From: Microplitis mediator
Taxonomy: Eukaryota > Arthropoda > Insecta > Hymenoptera > Braconidae
Direction: 5' to 3'
Assembly (NCBI RefSeq): GCF_029852145.1
Contig: NC_079972.1
Span: 5,901,795-5,965,794, forward strand
Length of the DNA stretch: 64,000 nt
Part shown: in pieces, positions 39,098 to 55,348 of the stretch
How the letters are laid out: each line of letters begins with the position of its first letter
Position numbering within the stretch: the first letter of the stretch is position 1
The notes under the pieces: generated by a model
Database searches by the model: none
Told to the model about the DNA's origin: nothing
What the model saw: only the letters and a program-made list of their open reading frames with translations
Program-made: the position numbers and the translations under genes

Positions 39098-40271
39098 CAC
39101 TTATCCAAAAAATTAAAGGAACAAAAAAATTTTATAAATTTTTTAGTGATTTTTGGAAGGCTGTATTTTTGGGAAAAATATTCATATCGAAAAAATTAAA
39201 AAAGCAAATTGAAGCTTGAAATCTCTAGTTTAAAGATCTTCCAGCAAAATATTTTTTCGAGCCACGGTTTTTGCGAAATCATAAGAAAAAAGTCGAGACA
39301 AAATTTTTCGAAATTTTTTGGTTTTGTTTTTTAGGTCTACGAGGCCGGGAAAAATTTTCCGAAAAACGAAAAAAAAAACTGAATAAAACGTTAAAAAAAA
39401 AAAGTAAAAAAATTCTTGTTTTATCTCGTTTTTCGGAAAATTTGTTTTTTTGTGTCTTTACCTTATATTTACTGAATAATTAACGCAAAAAGAAAGAAAA
39501 TCCAAAAAAAATTGATTTTTTCATTTTGGTAATGATTATACAAATTAAGGAACAAAACTTCTTCGTTTGATTGTTTTGTAAAACTTTGAGCAATCGGCCC
39601 GGACAAACGGTTCAATGGATCAATCTGAAAATTTCCAAGGTTTTTGAGGGTACATTTAGCTGTAAAATTACCTGGCAACATTATTTTTTTTATCAATATT
39701 TGCAGAGTAGCGATGAGTTGACTAAAAAATCAGAAAATGGCCATTTTTCAAATGGATATCAAGGATAAAAAAAATTTTTTTTTTTTTAAAATCGAAAATG
39801 GAGCTTGTAGGGAATTTATTCAAGTTTCTTGAACTGCCCTTTAAATTACTGTGCGGCCAATATTTACTGAGATATCGATAGTCAAAGACAAAAAGATCCT
39901 TTTTCATTTGAAGGCTGATATCTCAGCAGCAAATTGTCGTACAGAGAAACAAAAAAAAGCAAATTGTAGCTGAATAAATTTCCTAAACGAACCATGAATT
40001 CGTTTTTCGGAAAATTTTTCCCGGCCCCGTAGTCCTAAAAAACAAAACCAAAAAATTTAGAAAAATTTTGTCTCGACCTTTTTCTTATGATTTCGCAAAA
40101 ACCGTGGCTCGAAAAAATATTTCGCTGGAAGATCTTTAAACTAGAGATTTCAAGCTTTAATTTGCTTTTTTAATTTTTTTGATACGAATATTTTTCACAA
40201 AAATACAGCCTTCCAAAAATCACTAAAAAATTTATAAAATTTTTTTGTTCCTTTAATTTTTTGGATAAGTG
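39098..40271. mobile_element. 1.17 kb TA-flanked element with long inverted ends (Tc1/mariner-type)
   Basis: TA, then CACTTATCCAAAAAATTAAA, opens the element, and the exact complement ending GGATAAGTG-TA closes it. The inverted repeats extend about 250 bp with high identity (for example GATTTTTGGAAGGCTGTATT and its mirror). The unmatched centre, about 39430-39990, shows no DDE transposase frame. CACTTATCC-type termini with TA flanks are familiar from Tc1/mariner-like non-autonomous elements; the superfamily call is inference. Confidence 0.7.
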
Positions 40272-40273
40272 TA

Positions 40274-40451
40274 TTAAAACTTCAAATCCGAGTGAATGCA
40301 GATTGAAATCACTCAGCTGAAAAAACATACTCCCCATTTACTTCGTATGTAGATTGGTTTTTTTCAACTCCGGAACTCCGAGTGACGAATTGAATTCGGA
40401 TCGAAATAAAATCCGCAATCGCTCCGAATTCACTCCCAATTTTTTACAGTG
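40274..40451. mobile_element. Truncated CACTGTA-family MITE
   Basis: Only the right part of a copy is present: GAGTGAATGCAG near 40291, CACTCAGCTGAAAAAAC near 40311, and the end CACTCCCAATTTTTTACAGT. The left end is missing where the 39098-40271 element stops. Confidence 0.55.
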
Positions 40452-40924
40452 TACTAATCAAGAAGACTTTAAATTATATTGAAATTGTTTATTGGAATAT
40501 CTTTTGACATTAGTGCATTTATTTTGTTATTTAAGTGCTGGATAAAATTAGCGGAGATGACTTAAGTTGATGAAAACCCAGTTTTTAAGTTTGGCGACAG
40601 TATAGAGCACTGTACCTTTTCGCTTCGCGTTCGATGTGTGCAAAAAATTATTTTTTCGAGTATATCACCTTTTTCGTAGACGTCGTTACTTTTTTAACGA
40701 CTGTCCCGCCAATTTTGTTGTCAGTACTAGTTAAATAGATAAATAGATGAAAAGAATCAAGAGCTATAAAAACAGCGGAATTAGACTGTTAGAAAGATTG
40801 GAGACTAATACACTTCATTTAATTTGGTTTAAAAAAATTGAATTTGAATTTGAATTTGAATTCAACTAAGTTGGCCGGATATGAGATTGCCCGAAGCCTA
40901 ATAATAATATAGATGTGTACCTTA
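40452..40924. other. Non-coding spacer
   Basis: About 470 bp without an open frame or repeat end, except for a short GAATTTGAATTTGAATTT hexamer run near 40843. Confidence 0.4.
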
Positions 40925-41407
40925 AAAAAAAAAATCTGTCTATCGGTTGACCCTGCGGGCCAGCCCCGAAACTTCCCGCTGTTTTCGAGCTCCTTGAGCT
41001 CGAAAACATTGTTGTGAGTACATTTTCGAGCTCTTCGAAAATACTATTGTATTCCATTCTTTTCGAAAAAAACCGTTTTTGGCATTTCTTTCTCCAACAA
41101 TATCTCACGAACGAATCGACCGATTTCGATGGTTGAGGCGGCAATCGACGTGTTTTATTGAGTTCTAGAGCTGATTAGATTTTGAAGACGATCGTTCGAG
41201 TCGTTTCTGAGAAATCAATAAAAAACTAAAAAAAAAAAATTTTTTTTTCCGTAATTCGCCAATATTTTCGAATCTACTTGATCAAATGATCTGAAATTTC
41301 CAGAAAAGTTGATGGCCAACAAGCTCTTTCGATTGCCGCCTTAACCATCCAAATCGGTTCATTAGTTAAGAAGTTATAAGCCGGTCACACACACACACAC
41401 ACAAACA

Positions 41408-41505
<98 letters not shown>

Positions 41506-41665
41506 TACATACATACATACATACATACATACATTCATACAGACACTCGGACATCATTCTGAAAATAGTCAGAATAGCTTCCTAGGACCTCAAAACGTCG
41601 ACCTCTGATGAAAACAATAACTTCCCAATTTTTCGAAAATCGTCGATTTTCTTAGCGGGAAGTTA
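40925..41665 (-). repeat. (CA)n-linked dispersed repeat, fullest copy
   Basis: On the minus strand this starts near CTTCCCGCTAAGAAAATCGA, passes GAGGTCCTAGGAAGC and GATGTCCGAGTGTCTG, a long TG/TATG microsatellite, TTGGCCATCAAC and TCAATAAAACACGTCGATTG, and ends with GGCTGGCCCGCAGGGTCAAC followed by a T tract. It matches 21700-22425 in inverted orientation, and partial copies lie at 28620, 49545, 51805 and 53265. No terminal repeats and no open frame apart from microsatellite-driven ones. Confidence 0.65.
41386..41535. repeat. (CA)n followed by (CATA)n microsatellite
   Basis: About 115 bp of CA/AC dinucleotide repeats continue into about 35 bp of CATA tetranucleotides. It sits inside the dispersed repeat where other copies have shorter TG tracts. 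Open frames made of alternating Val/Cys here are artefacts. Confidence 0.95.
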
Positions 41666-41965
41666 AAAAAACGTACTCATCATGATGGTAGTTTGAATAT
41701 ATTATTTCCAATGTCAGTACACTCACACTCCCTTTGAGAGTTTTTTGGGGTGAGAATTTCGAACATGGGTCACGAACGATGATGGCTGCGCCTTCCACCG
41801 TATTTTGGTGGCAACTCGCCACAATAAACTCGGAATGATGAGATACCATCGGACGCCTCGGACTGAGAGTTTTCGAAACTTTTTAGGTCTCGGACGTTGA
41901 GGGCGTGTGCCGTCCTTCGTGCCGTAGTGGAATGGAAAGTACCCGTGTTAGGCTTCGGGGTAATT
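41666..41965. other. G+C-richer islet of unknown origin
   Basis: Abutting the dispersed repeat is about 300 bp with clearly higher G+C (for example GGACGTTGAGGGCGTGTGCC near 41894). A short minus frame (41652-41849) has no recognisable domain. The phrase GGGGTGAGAATT also occurs near 34542, so it may be part of another dispersed repeat. Confidence 0.35.
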
Positions 41966-42309
41966 ATTTCTTATTTAAAAACTTTCTTAACATTGTTTTT
42001 GAATAAATAATAAATGTATAGTTTATTAATTTGACTAAGGAGAAATTATTATTTACAACACTGAAGTCTACATTAATCAATAATTAATGAATATTAAGAA
42101 GTTTTATTTTAAAAATTCAAAAGCACACGGTTCAATTGCTCATGTTCGATCTTTAATAGTTAATTCAATCTCATCGAATATCGAAGCTTGTTTTCTTTCT
42201 GAAGAAGCAAAAAAAGTTCTATCTTTATAACACGGGCAATATCTTGACGGTAAAATTTCAATGATTCTGCTTTACTTATCCAACAAAAAATAATTTTGAA
42301 AGGATTTGC

Positions 42310-42609
42310 ATTTTTAAGTGGATTAAAATAAAATCCAAATTACTCTAAAATCATTCTGCTGAAGAAAAAACTTTCTTATTTACTCTAAACGTGGAGTGAT
42401 TTTTTTTATAAAGTTCCAGAACTCCAAGTGACGAGGTAAATTCGAACTGAATCTGCAGAGTCGATGATTTTTTCATTATTTAATCCCTTTGGAGTAAAAT
42501 TCGCTCCAAGCCGTAGTTTATTTTAAAATTAAAACTCGGACGAAGTGAATTCGGGCTAAAATAAAATATTTTATTACTCCTCCGAATTCACTTTAGATTT
42601 TTTACAGTA
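42310..42609. mobile_element. Degenerate CACTGTA-family MITE
   Basis: It contains GGAGTGATTTTTTTTA, GGAGTAAAATTCGCTCC and the end TAGATTTTTTACAGT. The left terminus is not recognisable, so the copy is truncated or strongly diverged. Confidence 0.5.
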
Positions 42610-42839
42610 TACACATATGTTTCAAAAACATTCAACTTATTATGGACAGAAATGAATTTTTTTTCCTTTTTAATGTAAATTTTATTGTTTTTAATTAAAA
42701 AATAAAAAACATGAAATTTTTTATATTTCAAAGTAAAGATAAGCAGTAAGATATACTACTGCAGCTGTCAAATATAAAGATGAATCACATTCATAAGTAT
42801 ATGCGTACAATAGCATAGTATCGTAGTAGAAATGAAAAA

Positions 42840-42983
42840 AGTGGGAGAGATGCGAAAAGCATAGTCGTAGATGCTACGCCGCTGTTTGCCGGCCGTATTG
42901 ATGCCATTTACCATTCTCTCTTCAACAGTGAACACAGTTATATTAAACGCAGCACATTTTAAAGTGATCGTTGTCAGTTACAG
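42840..42983 (+). promoter_or_regulatory. Candidate promoter and non-coding first exon of the 47280 gene
   Basis: An isolated G+C-rich patch (GCTACGCCGCTGTTTGCCGG near 42873) precedes initiator-like TCAACAGTG and TCAGT motifs and a good donor, GTGAGT, at 42983. The coding exon at 47275 begins directly after an acceptor (TTTCATCAG), so it needs an upstream exon; this patch is the best candidate in between. The intron would then contain the TTAA transposon. Speculative without transcripts. Confidence 0.3.
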
Positions 42984-43009
42984 TGAGTCTACGTCGCATA
43001 TTATCCTCC

Positions 43010-43391
43010 CACAAATATATAAACATAAACTAAAATTTATTTGTTAATTCAAATTTGAAATAAATTAATATTTCCGTTAAATAATTACGTGGTAAGAATT
43101 TTTTTATTATTATTGACTTGTTGCTTTTTTTTTAAATAAAAACATTTTATTTTGAACATTACATAAACACAATACCATAATAGTTAATTTGAAAAAAAAA
43201 AACAAATTTTTTTTTATCCTTAAAATTTTAACTGATTTATTGCGTGGCGTCATTTCCGTACTACGCATTTGTTCCCTTTCAAATAAACACAACGTACTTT
43301 TATCTAAAAAAATTTGTAATTTGTAGTTTACTTAATTGAAAACGAAAAATAAACATGAAGTCAGCACAACAAAGTAACTAATTTTGAAGAA

Positions 43392-43423
<32 letters not shown>

Positions 43424-43687
43424 CATTTATAAAAATTTCAAACTGTGATTTATCGCGTGGCGTCTTTTTTCTGGACCACACATTTGTTGTTTTTTTTTTT
43501 TTTTTTAATTTTTTTACTTAATATTGTAATAAAATTATAATCATAACACTAAATTACTAATATCGTTTCTTATTGATGAATAAAAATTTATGAATATTAA
43601 TCAAATGGGCTAGCTTAAATTAAATACACATGTATTAAAAGTTATTACGAAATTTCGTAACGTAAAATAAATACTATTGAATTTAAC
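43010..43687. other. A+T-rich non-coding stretch
   Basis: Contains long T tracts near 43391-43425 and 43487-43508. No gene or element boundary was found before the transposon begins. Confidence 0.4.
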
Positions 43688-44288
43688 TTAAGGGGTTAGG
43701 GGTACTCAGGGGTATGAAAAAATGATGATTTTCAATAATTTTTTTTTTGTAGTTAATTAATTTATTTGACAAAAATAAAAACATAGCTTTATTAGAACAC
43801 GTTTCGATTTGACTTCACGAAAATTTCAAAAAAAAAAATTAATAATTCAAAAAGTTATCGCTGTTTTTGTAGAGCCCGTTCCTCCCGAAGTCCTTTGCGG
43901 TGATCATCATAAGTCCTTGGAGATTCATCTAAAATCAATCGGACAAGAAAAATTAGTTTTATTAATAGATAATCTTGTGCCTGATCGAAGCTTTTTTTTT
44001 TTTTTTCGAAATTAACAAAATGGCGGCCTCAGGAAATTTTTTTCAAATTTTCGAGAAAAAAACCGACAGTTTATTGTTAAAAAAAAATCGAAATTTTGAA
44101 AAAAAAAAAAAATCCTTCGATCAGGCACGAGTTTTTAATGTATTTCAAAAGTACAATAAATTTTATTGAAATCTACCGAGCAGTTTTTAAGTTACAGTGA
44201 TCACCAGTTCAGAAAACATAGTTTTGAGAAAAACGCATTTAAAGTTTTGCTATGGATTTATGTCGAATTATAAGAATTATTTAATAAC

Positions 44289-46043
44289 TTACACTGAGTC
44301 ATCTATTCCTGGACCATATAATAGCTCTTCAGCCGACATAGCAGCTTCCAAAATATCGATTTGCTGGTGCCTACGTTGCAATCGACCTTCTCGGGTGTTA
44401 TCATTAGCGCGCTTATCTGCTACTTTGATACGTGCAGCATCCATTCTTTCTGCATACCGATGAGAATTAGGCCCACAATTAAGTCCTAGTGTATTCATCA
44501 AGACTAATAATGAATTTATACCCTCATTAAATATACACATAGCAACGTATGCAGCTATTTGTACGATGGTAAAACTAGTATTTACCGTTTTTGGGCATAT
44601 TTTCCATACTAGTTGGTTAAAGCTTTCATTATTATTCTGATTGAATCCACCTACACATCTTGAAAGTAAATTTTCATTACTAAGATCTTCGTATATAGGC
44701 TTGATAGCTTTTAAAACATCAGAAGGTAAAGGAGAATAATCGTGAGAAAAGGTATCAAGCTCTCCTCTTGCTTCAGCGCGCTGGTAAGAGCACCAAGATT
44801 CTTCGCCTTTTGGACACATATCATGATTCGGTTTTTCATCACTCGAGCCGTAGTGATAAAAGGTTGCCATTATAGCAGATTTCATATTTTCAATAGAATC
44901 ACAATGCCGGCGTATTGCTAAACCATAGTACACAGTTAGTTTGTCTATTAATTTTCCTGTGAGCTTACCTCGACCACCAAGACCTTTTTGTTTACTCTTC
45001 AGCGTACGTAATCGACTCCCCATCCGCTTTTGGACATGCCCTATACATTCCTTTTTATTTACAGTTGTATTTTCGTAAGGATCTGATTTTATAATTCCTG
45101 AATAGGTCTTGGAGTCACCATCACCAATATAGTTGGCATACTTAACTCCATATTTAGTTTCAGAATACGAAAACATTTCGACCATCGCATCCACCTCCAT
45201 TTTCCCAGAAGACCCTTGATGATTAGCAGAACACACATCTTCATGCGATTGATACCATTCCTCGAACTCAACAGTATTTGTTTTTTTTTTCCAATACTCA
45301 CATAGCTTACAATATGCACTTTTAATGTTTATGTCAAGAATCTTTCCAGTAAAATAGCCAATTATAGAAGAAACTCCAAATGACGATGTATATCCCCGTT
45401 TTTGCCAGGTTCCATCTCCCGATACAGTTAGATGATTTATATCTTCATTTTCAGTTGTTGGCATTGCTTGCTTTTCTTCATTCACAGCTTTCGTCATGAA
45501 GGTTTCTGCGACGGCTTTACTACAATTCAAAATCTGTTTCAGTAAAATTGTATGCGTAGATTTATCTAAAAAAGACGGCATGTCCATCAGGCCGCAAAAC
45601 TTGCACAATCCTTCGTATCCTATTCCTAGTATTCTCATTACAAAAATGAAACGTCTGTTTATTTCATAAGAATGCCCAACGAAAGAACAGGAAGGAATAT
45701 ATTCATTTCCACAGTTATTACATGCAACTACAATTTTGAATCCCAGCCCACGTGTACTTGCTGTTTGAAACACTACATTTCCATCACATTTTTTACATTT
45801 TATAAGAGCAGAAATTGCAGTGAATACCTGAATAAAATTTATTATTCGAAATTCAGTACTGCTGTCTTCAGGTACATCATCTTCAGTGTTTTGTTTTAAT
45901 TTTTTAGAAGATGTACTCTGAATACTTTCATCACGTTCGGCTGTTTTCGGATTAAAAACATTCTTTCTTTTGACTGAACGCGACTTATTAATTTTTTCAG
46001 AACTCCGAAGTTCTCTTGAAACCTTTCTAGAATCACGTCCCAT
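44289..46043 (-). CDS. Mutator/Kolobok-like DDE transposase
   Basis: 584 residues, uninterrupted, inside an element with matched ends and TTAA flanks. It probably cuts and rejoins the element's DNA in the nucleus. Residues 1-60 are basic and serine-rich, a likely nuclear-localisation and disordered segment. A zinc ribbon is formed by C83, C86, C108 and C111. The RNase H-like core shows D210 in SGDGTW, a zinc-binding insertion with C245, C248, H267 and C271, a second acidic pair in GDGDSK (D308/D310), a basic ECIGHVQKRM stretch after it, and a candidate third catalytic acid E473 in NNNESFNQLVW. This order fits the arthropod 'Mutator-like transposase' proteins. Catalytic assignments are by pattern, not alignment. 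Start chosen at the first Met; the right-hand leader contains a (TA)n tract. No frameshift or stop. Confidence 0.85.
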   Translation of the reverse strand: MGRDSRKVSRELRSSEKINKSRSVKRKNVFNPKTAERDESIQSTSSKKLKQNTEDDVPEDSSTEFRIINFIQVFTAISALIKCKKCDGNVVFQTASTRGLGFKIVVACNNCGNEYIPSCSFVGHSYEINRRFIFVMRILGIGYEGLCKFCGLMDMPSFLDKSTHTILLKQILNCSKAVAETFMTKAVNEEKQAMPTTENEDINHLTVSGDGTWQKRGYTSSFGVSSIIGYFTGKILDINIKSAYCKLCEYWKKKTNTVEFEEWYQSHEDVCSANHQGSSGKMEVDAMVEMFSYSETKYGVKYANYIGDGDSKTYSGIIKSDPYENTTVNKKECIGHVQKRMGSRLRTLKSKQKGLGGRGKLTGKLIDKLTVYYGLAIRRHCDSIENMKSAIMATFYHYGSSDEKPNHDMCPKGEESWCSYQRAEARGELDTFSHDYSPLPSDVLKAIKPIYEDLSNENLLSRCVGGFNQNNNESFNQLVWKICPKTVNTSFTIVQIAAYVAMCIFNEGINSLLVLMNTLGLNCGPNSHRYAERMDAARIKVADKRANDNTREGRLQRRHQQIDILEAAMSAEELLYGPGIDDSV

Positions 46044-46181
46044 GGTTAATAATTTAATTCACTTGAGAAATAATTTATCACAAAACTATCGACTGATCAG
46101 TGCAACGACTACAGGTATACTGGCAACCAAAAATTATTTTTCAGTTCTTGTACTACCTACAAATTGTGAATATATGTAGAA

Positions 46182-46183
<2 letters not shown>

Positions 46184-46268
<85 letters not shown>
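46184..46268. repeat. (TA)n microsatellite
   Basis: About 85 bp of TA dinucleotide repeat within the transposon, between the transposase start and the right terminal repeat. Its length probably differs from other copies of the element. Confidence 0.95.
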
Positions 46269-46272
<4 letters not shown>

Positions 46273-46527
46273 TAAATACATTAAAATGGGGAGATATTCA
46301 TGACAATGAAACCCGAAAGGTCGGTTGCTTGCAGCTGTTTCTAGCTACCTGCTCTCGAATGCCACGTAGCACCCGAGCGTCCTTTGGTCATTGTTAAATA
46401 ACTCGAAAAGAATTTGTCGGATTCACTTCAAATTTTCACACAATATTTTTAAAATATTATACTTTAAGAAAATGCAAAAAAAAAAAAATCGATTTTTTGA
46501 AAATTCTGACTACCCCTAACCCCTTAA

Positions 46528-47274
46528 AAACGTCTATTTAAAGTATTATAAAGTCAATGTACTTAATACAATATTATTTCACACGTGTTAAGATTGTGTA
46601 GAAACACAAAATACTATTCCAGCATCCGGTTACTTAAACAAGGGGATATTTGTCAGTCTAAATTTGTTCATAAGAAAGTGGGTTAATATTTTAAAGTATC
46701 ATATAAAACGTATTTTTACGTTTATTATTTATTATTTTTATCTTTCAATTTTTAATTTATTTATTTTTTCGTTCTGATAAAATTTATTTAATAAAAAAAA
46801 TATTTTTCTTTTTCTTCTAATAAATCATTTAACTAGAAAGTAAAAAAAATTATTTATTATTTTGAAAATACTCACCATTTTTGGAGTTTCATGGTCAAAT
46901 TATTCAATCTGACATTCTATTGACCCTACTTGTTTATATATTTTGTTTACGTGATTCTTATTATCATAAATTATTCATCAACCTTCAAAACAAAAATATA
47001 TTTTAAACTCTAATTAATTTTAACAATTAAATACTCATGAGTATTTTAATTGACCTAATATAATTATCTAAATATATATATATACATAAATAATTATCTA
47101 TAAATGATATTAATTTAAGAACATATTCCTTCCAGCTATTTTTAATGTCATCTTATTTTTTATCAGCTTCGACATATTTTTAATCCATCATTCAAATCCA
47201 TTATCTTGACAATTTTTAAATAAATTCAGATTCATTTGCTATTAGATATTTATTTTTTGTTTTTCTTTCATCAG
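46528..47274. other. Non-coding flank upstream of the 47280 coding exon
   Basis: A/T-rich, no gene. It ends in a T-rich tract and the acceptor TTTCATCAG at 47266-47274. Confidence 0.45.
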
Positions 47275-47279
47275 GCAAC

Positions 47280-52745
<5,466 letters not shown>

Positions 52746-53264
52746 GCTTATGAGTTTTTACTTTTAATTGTAAAAATTTTTATTTATAGTTTATATCTTT
52801 GAATATCTAACTATTTTGTTTTTTTTTAATTATTCATTAAATAATAATAATGTTAGTAATTTTATTTACTCTGATGAAGAAAAAAAACGATTCAAAATGA
52901 TTAGACATGATTCAAAACAATTCAATTTAATTCTATATAGACAAACATTCATCATTGAGTAAATCATTTTTTTTCATCAGGGTTTCAAAAATTTAACATC
53001 CCTTAAGAGGAAATAAATGAAATTTCGCATTTTCGTTAAGTTATGTTTTGTTCTCGGATATTAAGTATAAATTCTTTTTTGACTGTAAAAACAAAATTCC
53101 TATATTTTAATAATCATTATTGACTTTATATATTTATATATATTTACATATTTAATAATAATGTATTTATATAATCACTAAAGTACAATGTGTTCTACTC
53201 AAAGGTCGTATTATTAAACTAAAAAAAGTTTTTAACTATATTACAGAATTTAAAACAAAAACAA
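52746..53264. other. 3' flank of the 47280 gene
   Basis: A/T-rich non-coding sequence. An AATAAATG-type polyadenylation signal occurs near 53014. Confidence 0.4.
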
Positions 53265-53570
53265 AAAAGAAAAAAAAAGGTACGATTGACCTTACGGGCC
53301 AAGCCCAAAACTGCCCGTTATTTTTGAATTCGATAAAAGTTCTATTTTATGTTGCAGTAAGAGAATTTAAAAATAAAAATTAATTCATAAACAAGCAATT
53401 TTGAAATATTCATAAAAGATTATTCTTGATTAACGAATGAGTTTAGACAGCAATCAAAACATAGTCCTGATATAATTTCTTATAAAATCGGGACCCGTAT
53501 ACTATATTCTTTAATTTTAAATTTTCTCAGCAGGAAAATTGATAATTTGAAATTTCCAAAATATACATTG
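53265..53570 (-). repeat. Decayed fragment of the (CA)n-linked dispersed repeat
   Basis: GGTACGATTGACCTTACGGGCCAAGCCC is a diverged form of the family's GGTTGACCCTGCGGGCCAGCCCC end, in the orientation of the 40925 copy. The rest is barely recognisable, apart from a TTCTCAGCAGGAAAATTGA-type end near 53525. Confidence 0.4.
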
Positions 53571-54254
53571 ATGAAGAATTATATATATGTATTTTCTTAC
53601 TGCATACGTGCCATTATAATAAATAGAAATATATGTATCGAATTATATTTAAAATCATTTAAAAATATATATCACGTTATATTTAATTACAATAATATAT
53701 TAAAATGAAATATATTATCATCATCGCTTTGTTAATTAACTTTAATAATATTTATATACAATATTATAGATTTCATACTTTATATCATTGATTTGCAAAA
53801 AAATGAATAAAATAAATATTTTAATCATATTTTTAAATTTTGTTATTCTTAAAATAATTAACGAGTAATTAGATTCTGATTTTTTTTTTTAACCAATAAT
53901 GACAGCTTATTCTCTAATCGCAATTCGATAGTTCAAAAAAAAAATTCTAATATATTGTCTATTTCACAAGTCAAGCGCGAATGCGCTGTGGTGTGTGCTT
54001 TACTATCGAAATTATTTTTTTGACTAATTCATGTACGTTAAATGATCTCTGCATTCCTTTGATCAAACAAAATGTCTGCTAGTGATTTCTGGTGCGTCTA
54101 GCTCAAGTCACTGTGTCAATGCACCTTGAGCAAGATATCTTCAATATTCCTGCCCAATACTTTAAATACAACATAACACAAAGTCTTTTTTCAAGTCGTG
54201 AACAAGACTTGCAATTTGAAACTTTGTGCCAGTATCTGCAGCAAGACGGTAGTT
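53571..54254. other. Non-coding flank with phrases shared with 28130-28300
   Basis: No gene supported. The patch 54110-54250 (CTTGAGCAAGATATC, CAGTATCTGCAGCAAGAC) shares phrases with the region around the hairpin at 28299, suggesting another old repeat into which the retrotransposon inserted. Confidence 0.35.
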
Positions 54255-54532
54255 TTTTAAAATTTTTTTTTTCCTTCTTTTTGGCTATCGTCCCGATAGG
54301 GCCACGTGCCACTTTCTGTATTTTTTATTTATTATTTAAAAAGTCTTTTAAATTTTATTTTATTTTGTTTTTTCTTCCGTTTTCCAAACACTGAATTGTT
54401 GGTATGTTGGTATTTAGTAAAGTGTGGTATGTGTATATGTTTGGATCTGTTGAATGAAATGTTTTTATGTAGGGTAATAGTTAGTAGGTGTTAGGTGTTA
54501 TAACGTAAAAGGATTTTTTTTTTTTTTTTTTT

Positions 54533-54928
54533 TTAAATGTCAAAGTGAATACTTTTTATAAACTGGTGAATCGGGAAAGTCACTGTGTATGGTGATGAGA
54601 TGATCAGTGACTGGACCGCATAATCTGTAACCAAAGAAGAAATAATATTAGCAAGCCTGTTAATTAAAGTTTTCCTAGTTTTCTTATCAACTAAATTGCA
54701 ATTATAAAAGATATGTTCTACAGTTTGGATTGGCTCCCCGCACTCGCAGCTCGCCTCTCCTATTATTTTCATCCGATATAAATGTGCTTTAGTTTGAGTG
54801 TGTCCACTTCTTAATCTGTTGCTGATCGTTATTTGGTCTCTGGTTAAACCTAGACCATGGAACCAGGGTTTAAGTTTAAAGTCCATCACATGTTCAAAGT
54901 ATATTTTTCCTTTTGAATATTTTATCAT
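54533..54928 (-). pseudogene. ORF2 C-terminal zinc-finger segment
   Basis: 131 codons in the same frame as the RNase H part but separated from it by an in-frame TAA (54932-54934). It carries the pattern C-x-C-x8-H-x4-C (CECGE...EHIFYNC), common at the C-terminus of RNase H-bearing insect non-LTR elements and thought to aid RNA or DNA binding. It would be the last part of ORF2; translation from its own Met is unlikely to be functional. Confidence 0.75.
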
Positions 54929-54931
54929 TTC

Positions 54932-55348
54932 TTAGAAAGTTTCTTTTTTTAGTTTTTCCTTAAATAATTCATTGCAGTGATCTGCTTCAAGTCCACCCAT
55001 CCTGTTCTGAATCTCAGTATCATTTATGGCTGCTTTAGCCATTTTATCAGCTTCTTCGTTTCCTGCTATGCCTTTATGGGCTGGGGTCCATATCATAACG
55101 ATATTTAGTCCCATTTCTCTTGCTTCCCAGATACTTTGTCTCACTTCTAGCAGTCCTATGTAGTCTCTGTGTGTTCCTGGCCCCTCTAGTCCCATTAGTG
55201 TGGACTGAGAGTCAGTGCATATCAGCGTATTCTTATATTCTTGTTTAATGGCCATTCTGATGGCCATTTTTATGGCCTGTACTTCTGCTGCCATTATGGA
55301 TACCTGTGGGTCCATTGACACTCTATCCCCTCTTGTGTCTCCATACAT
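54932..55348 (-). pseudogene. ORF2 RNase H domain, main part
   Basis: This frame carries the later part of an RNase H fold: E22 in AAEVQAI, D46 in CTDSQS, and H91 with the E98-D101 region in TPAHKGIAGNEEAD. The first catalytic acid (TDGS) lies in the preceding frame at the end of the reverse-transcriptase segment. One base missing from a G run at 55327-55330 (C on plus) explains the break. The enzyme would remove template RNA during reverse transcription. It ends at an in-frame TAA before the zinc-finger tail. Confidence 0.8.

Larger units (their letters stand above)
43688..46527 (-). mobile_element. TTAA-flanked DNA transposon of Mutator/Kolobok type, apparently autonomous
   Basis: The element proper spans 43692-46523. 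Its left end reads GGGGTTAGGGGTACTCAG and its right end, on the opposite strand, GGGGTTAGGGGTAGTCAG: 17 of 18 bases identical. TTAA lies immediately outside both ends, consistent with a four-base target duplication. One uninterrupted 584-codon transposase frame is carried on the minus strand. TTAA duplications are characteristic of the Kolobok and piggyBac superfamilies; the protein is of the Mutator-like DDE type rather than piggyBac, so Kolobok-like is the better label. With intact ends and frame it may be recently active. Confidence 0.85.

Noticed and set aside
41366..41557. Cys/Val-alternating open frame that could look like a Cys-rich peptide
   Set aside because: Translation of a (CA)n microsatellite; the same holds at 49815-50114.
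46100..46303. Open frame with a Tyr-Ile repeat
   Set aside because: Translation of the (TA)n tract inside the TTAA transposon.
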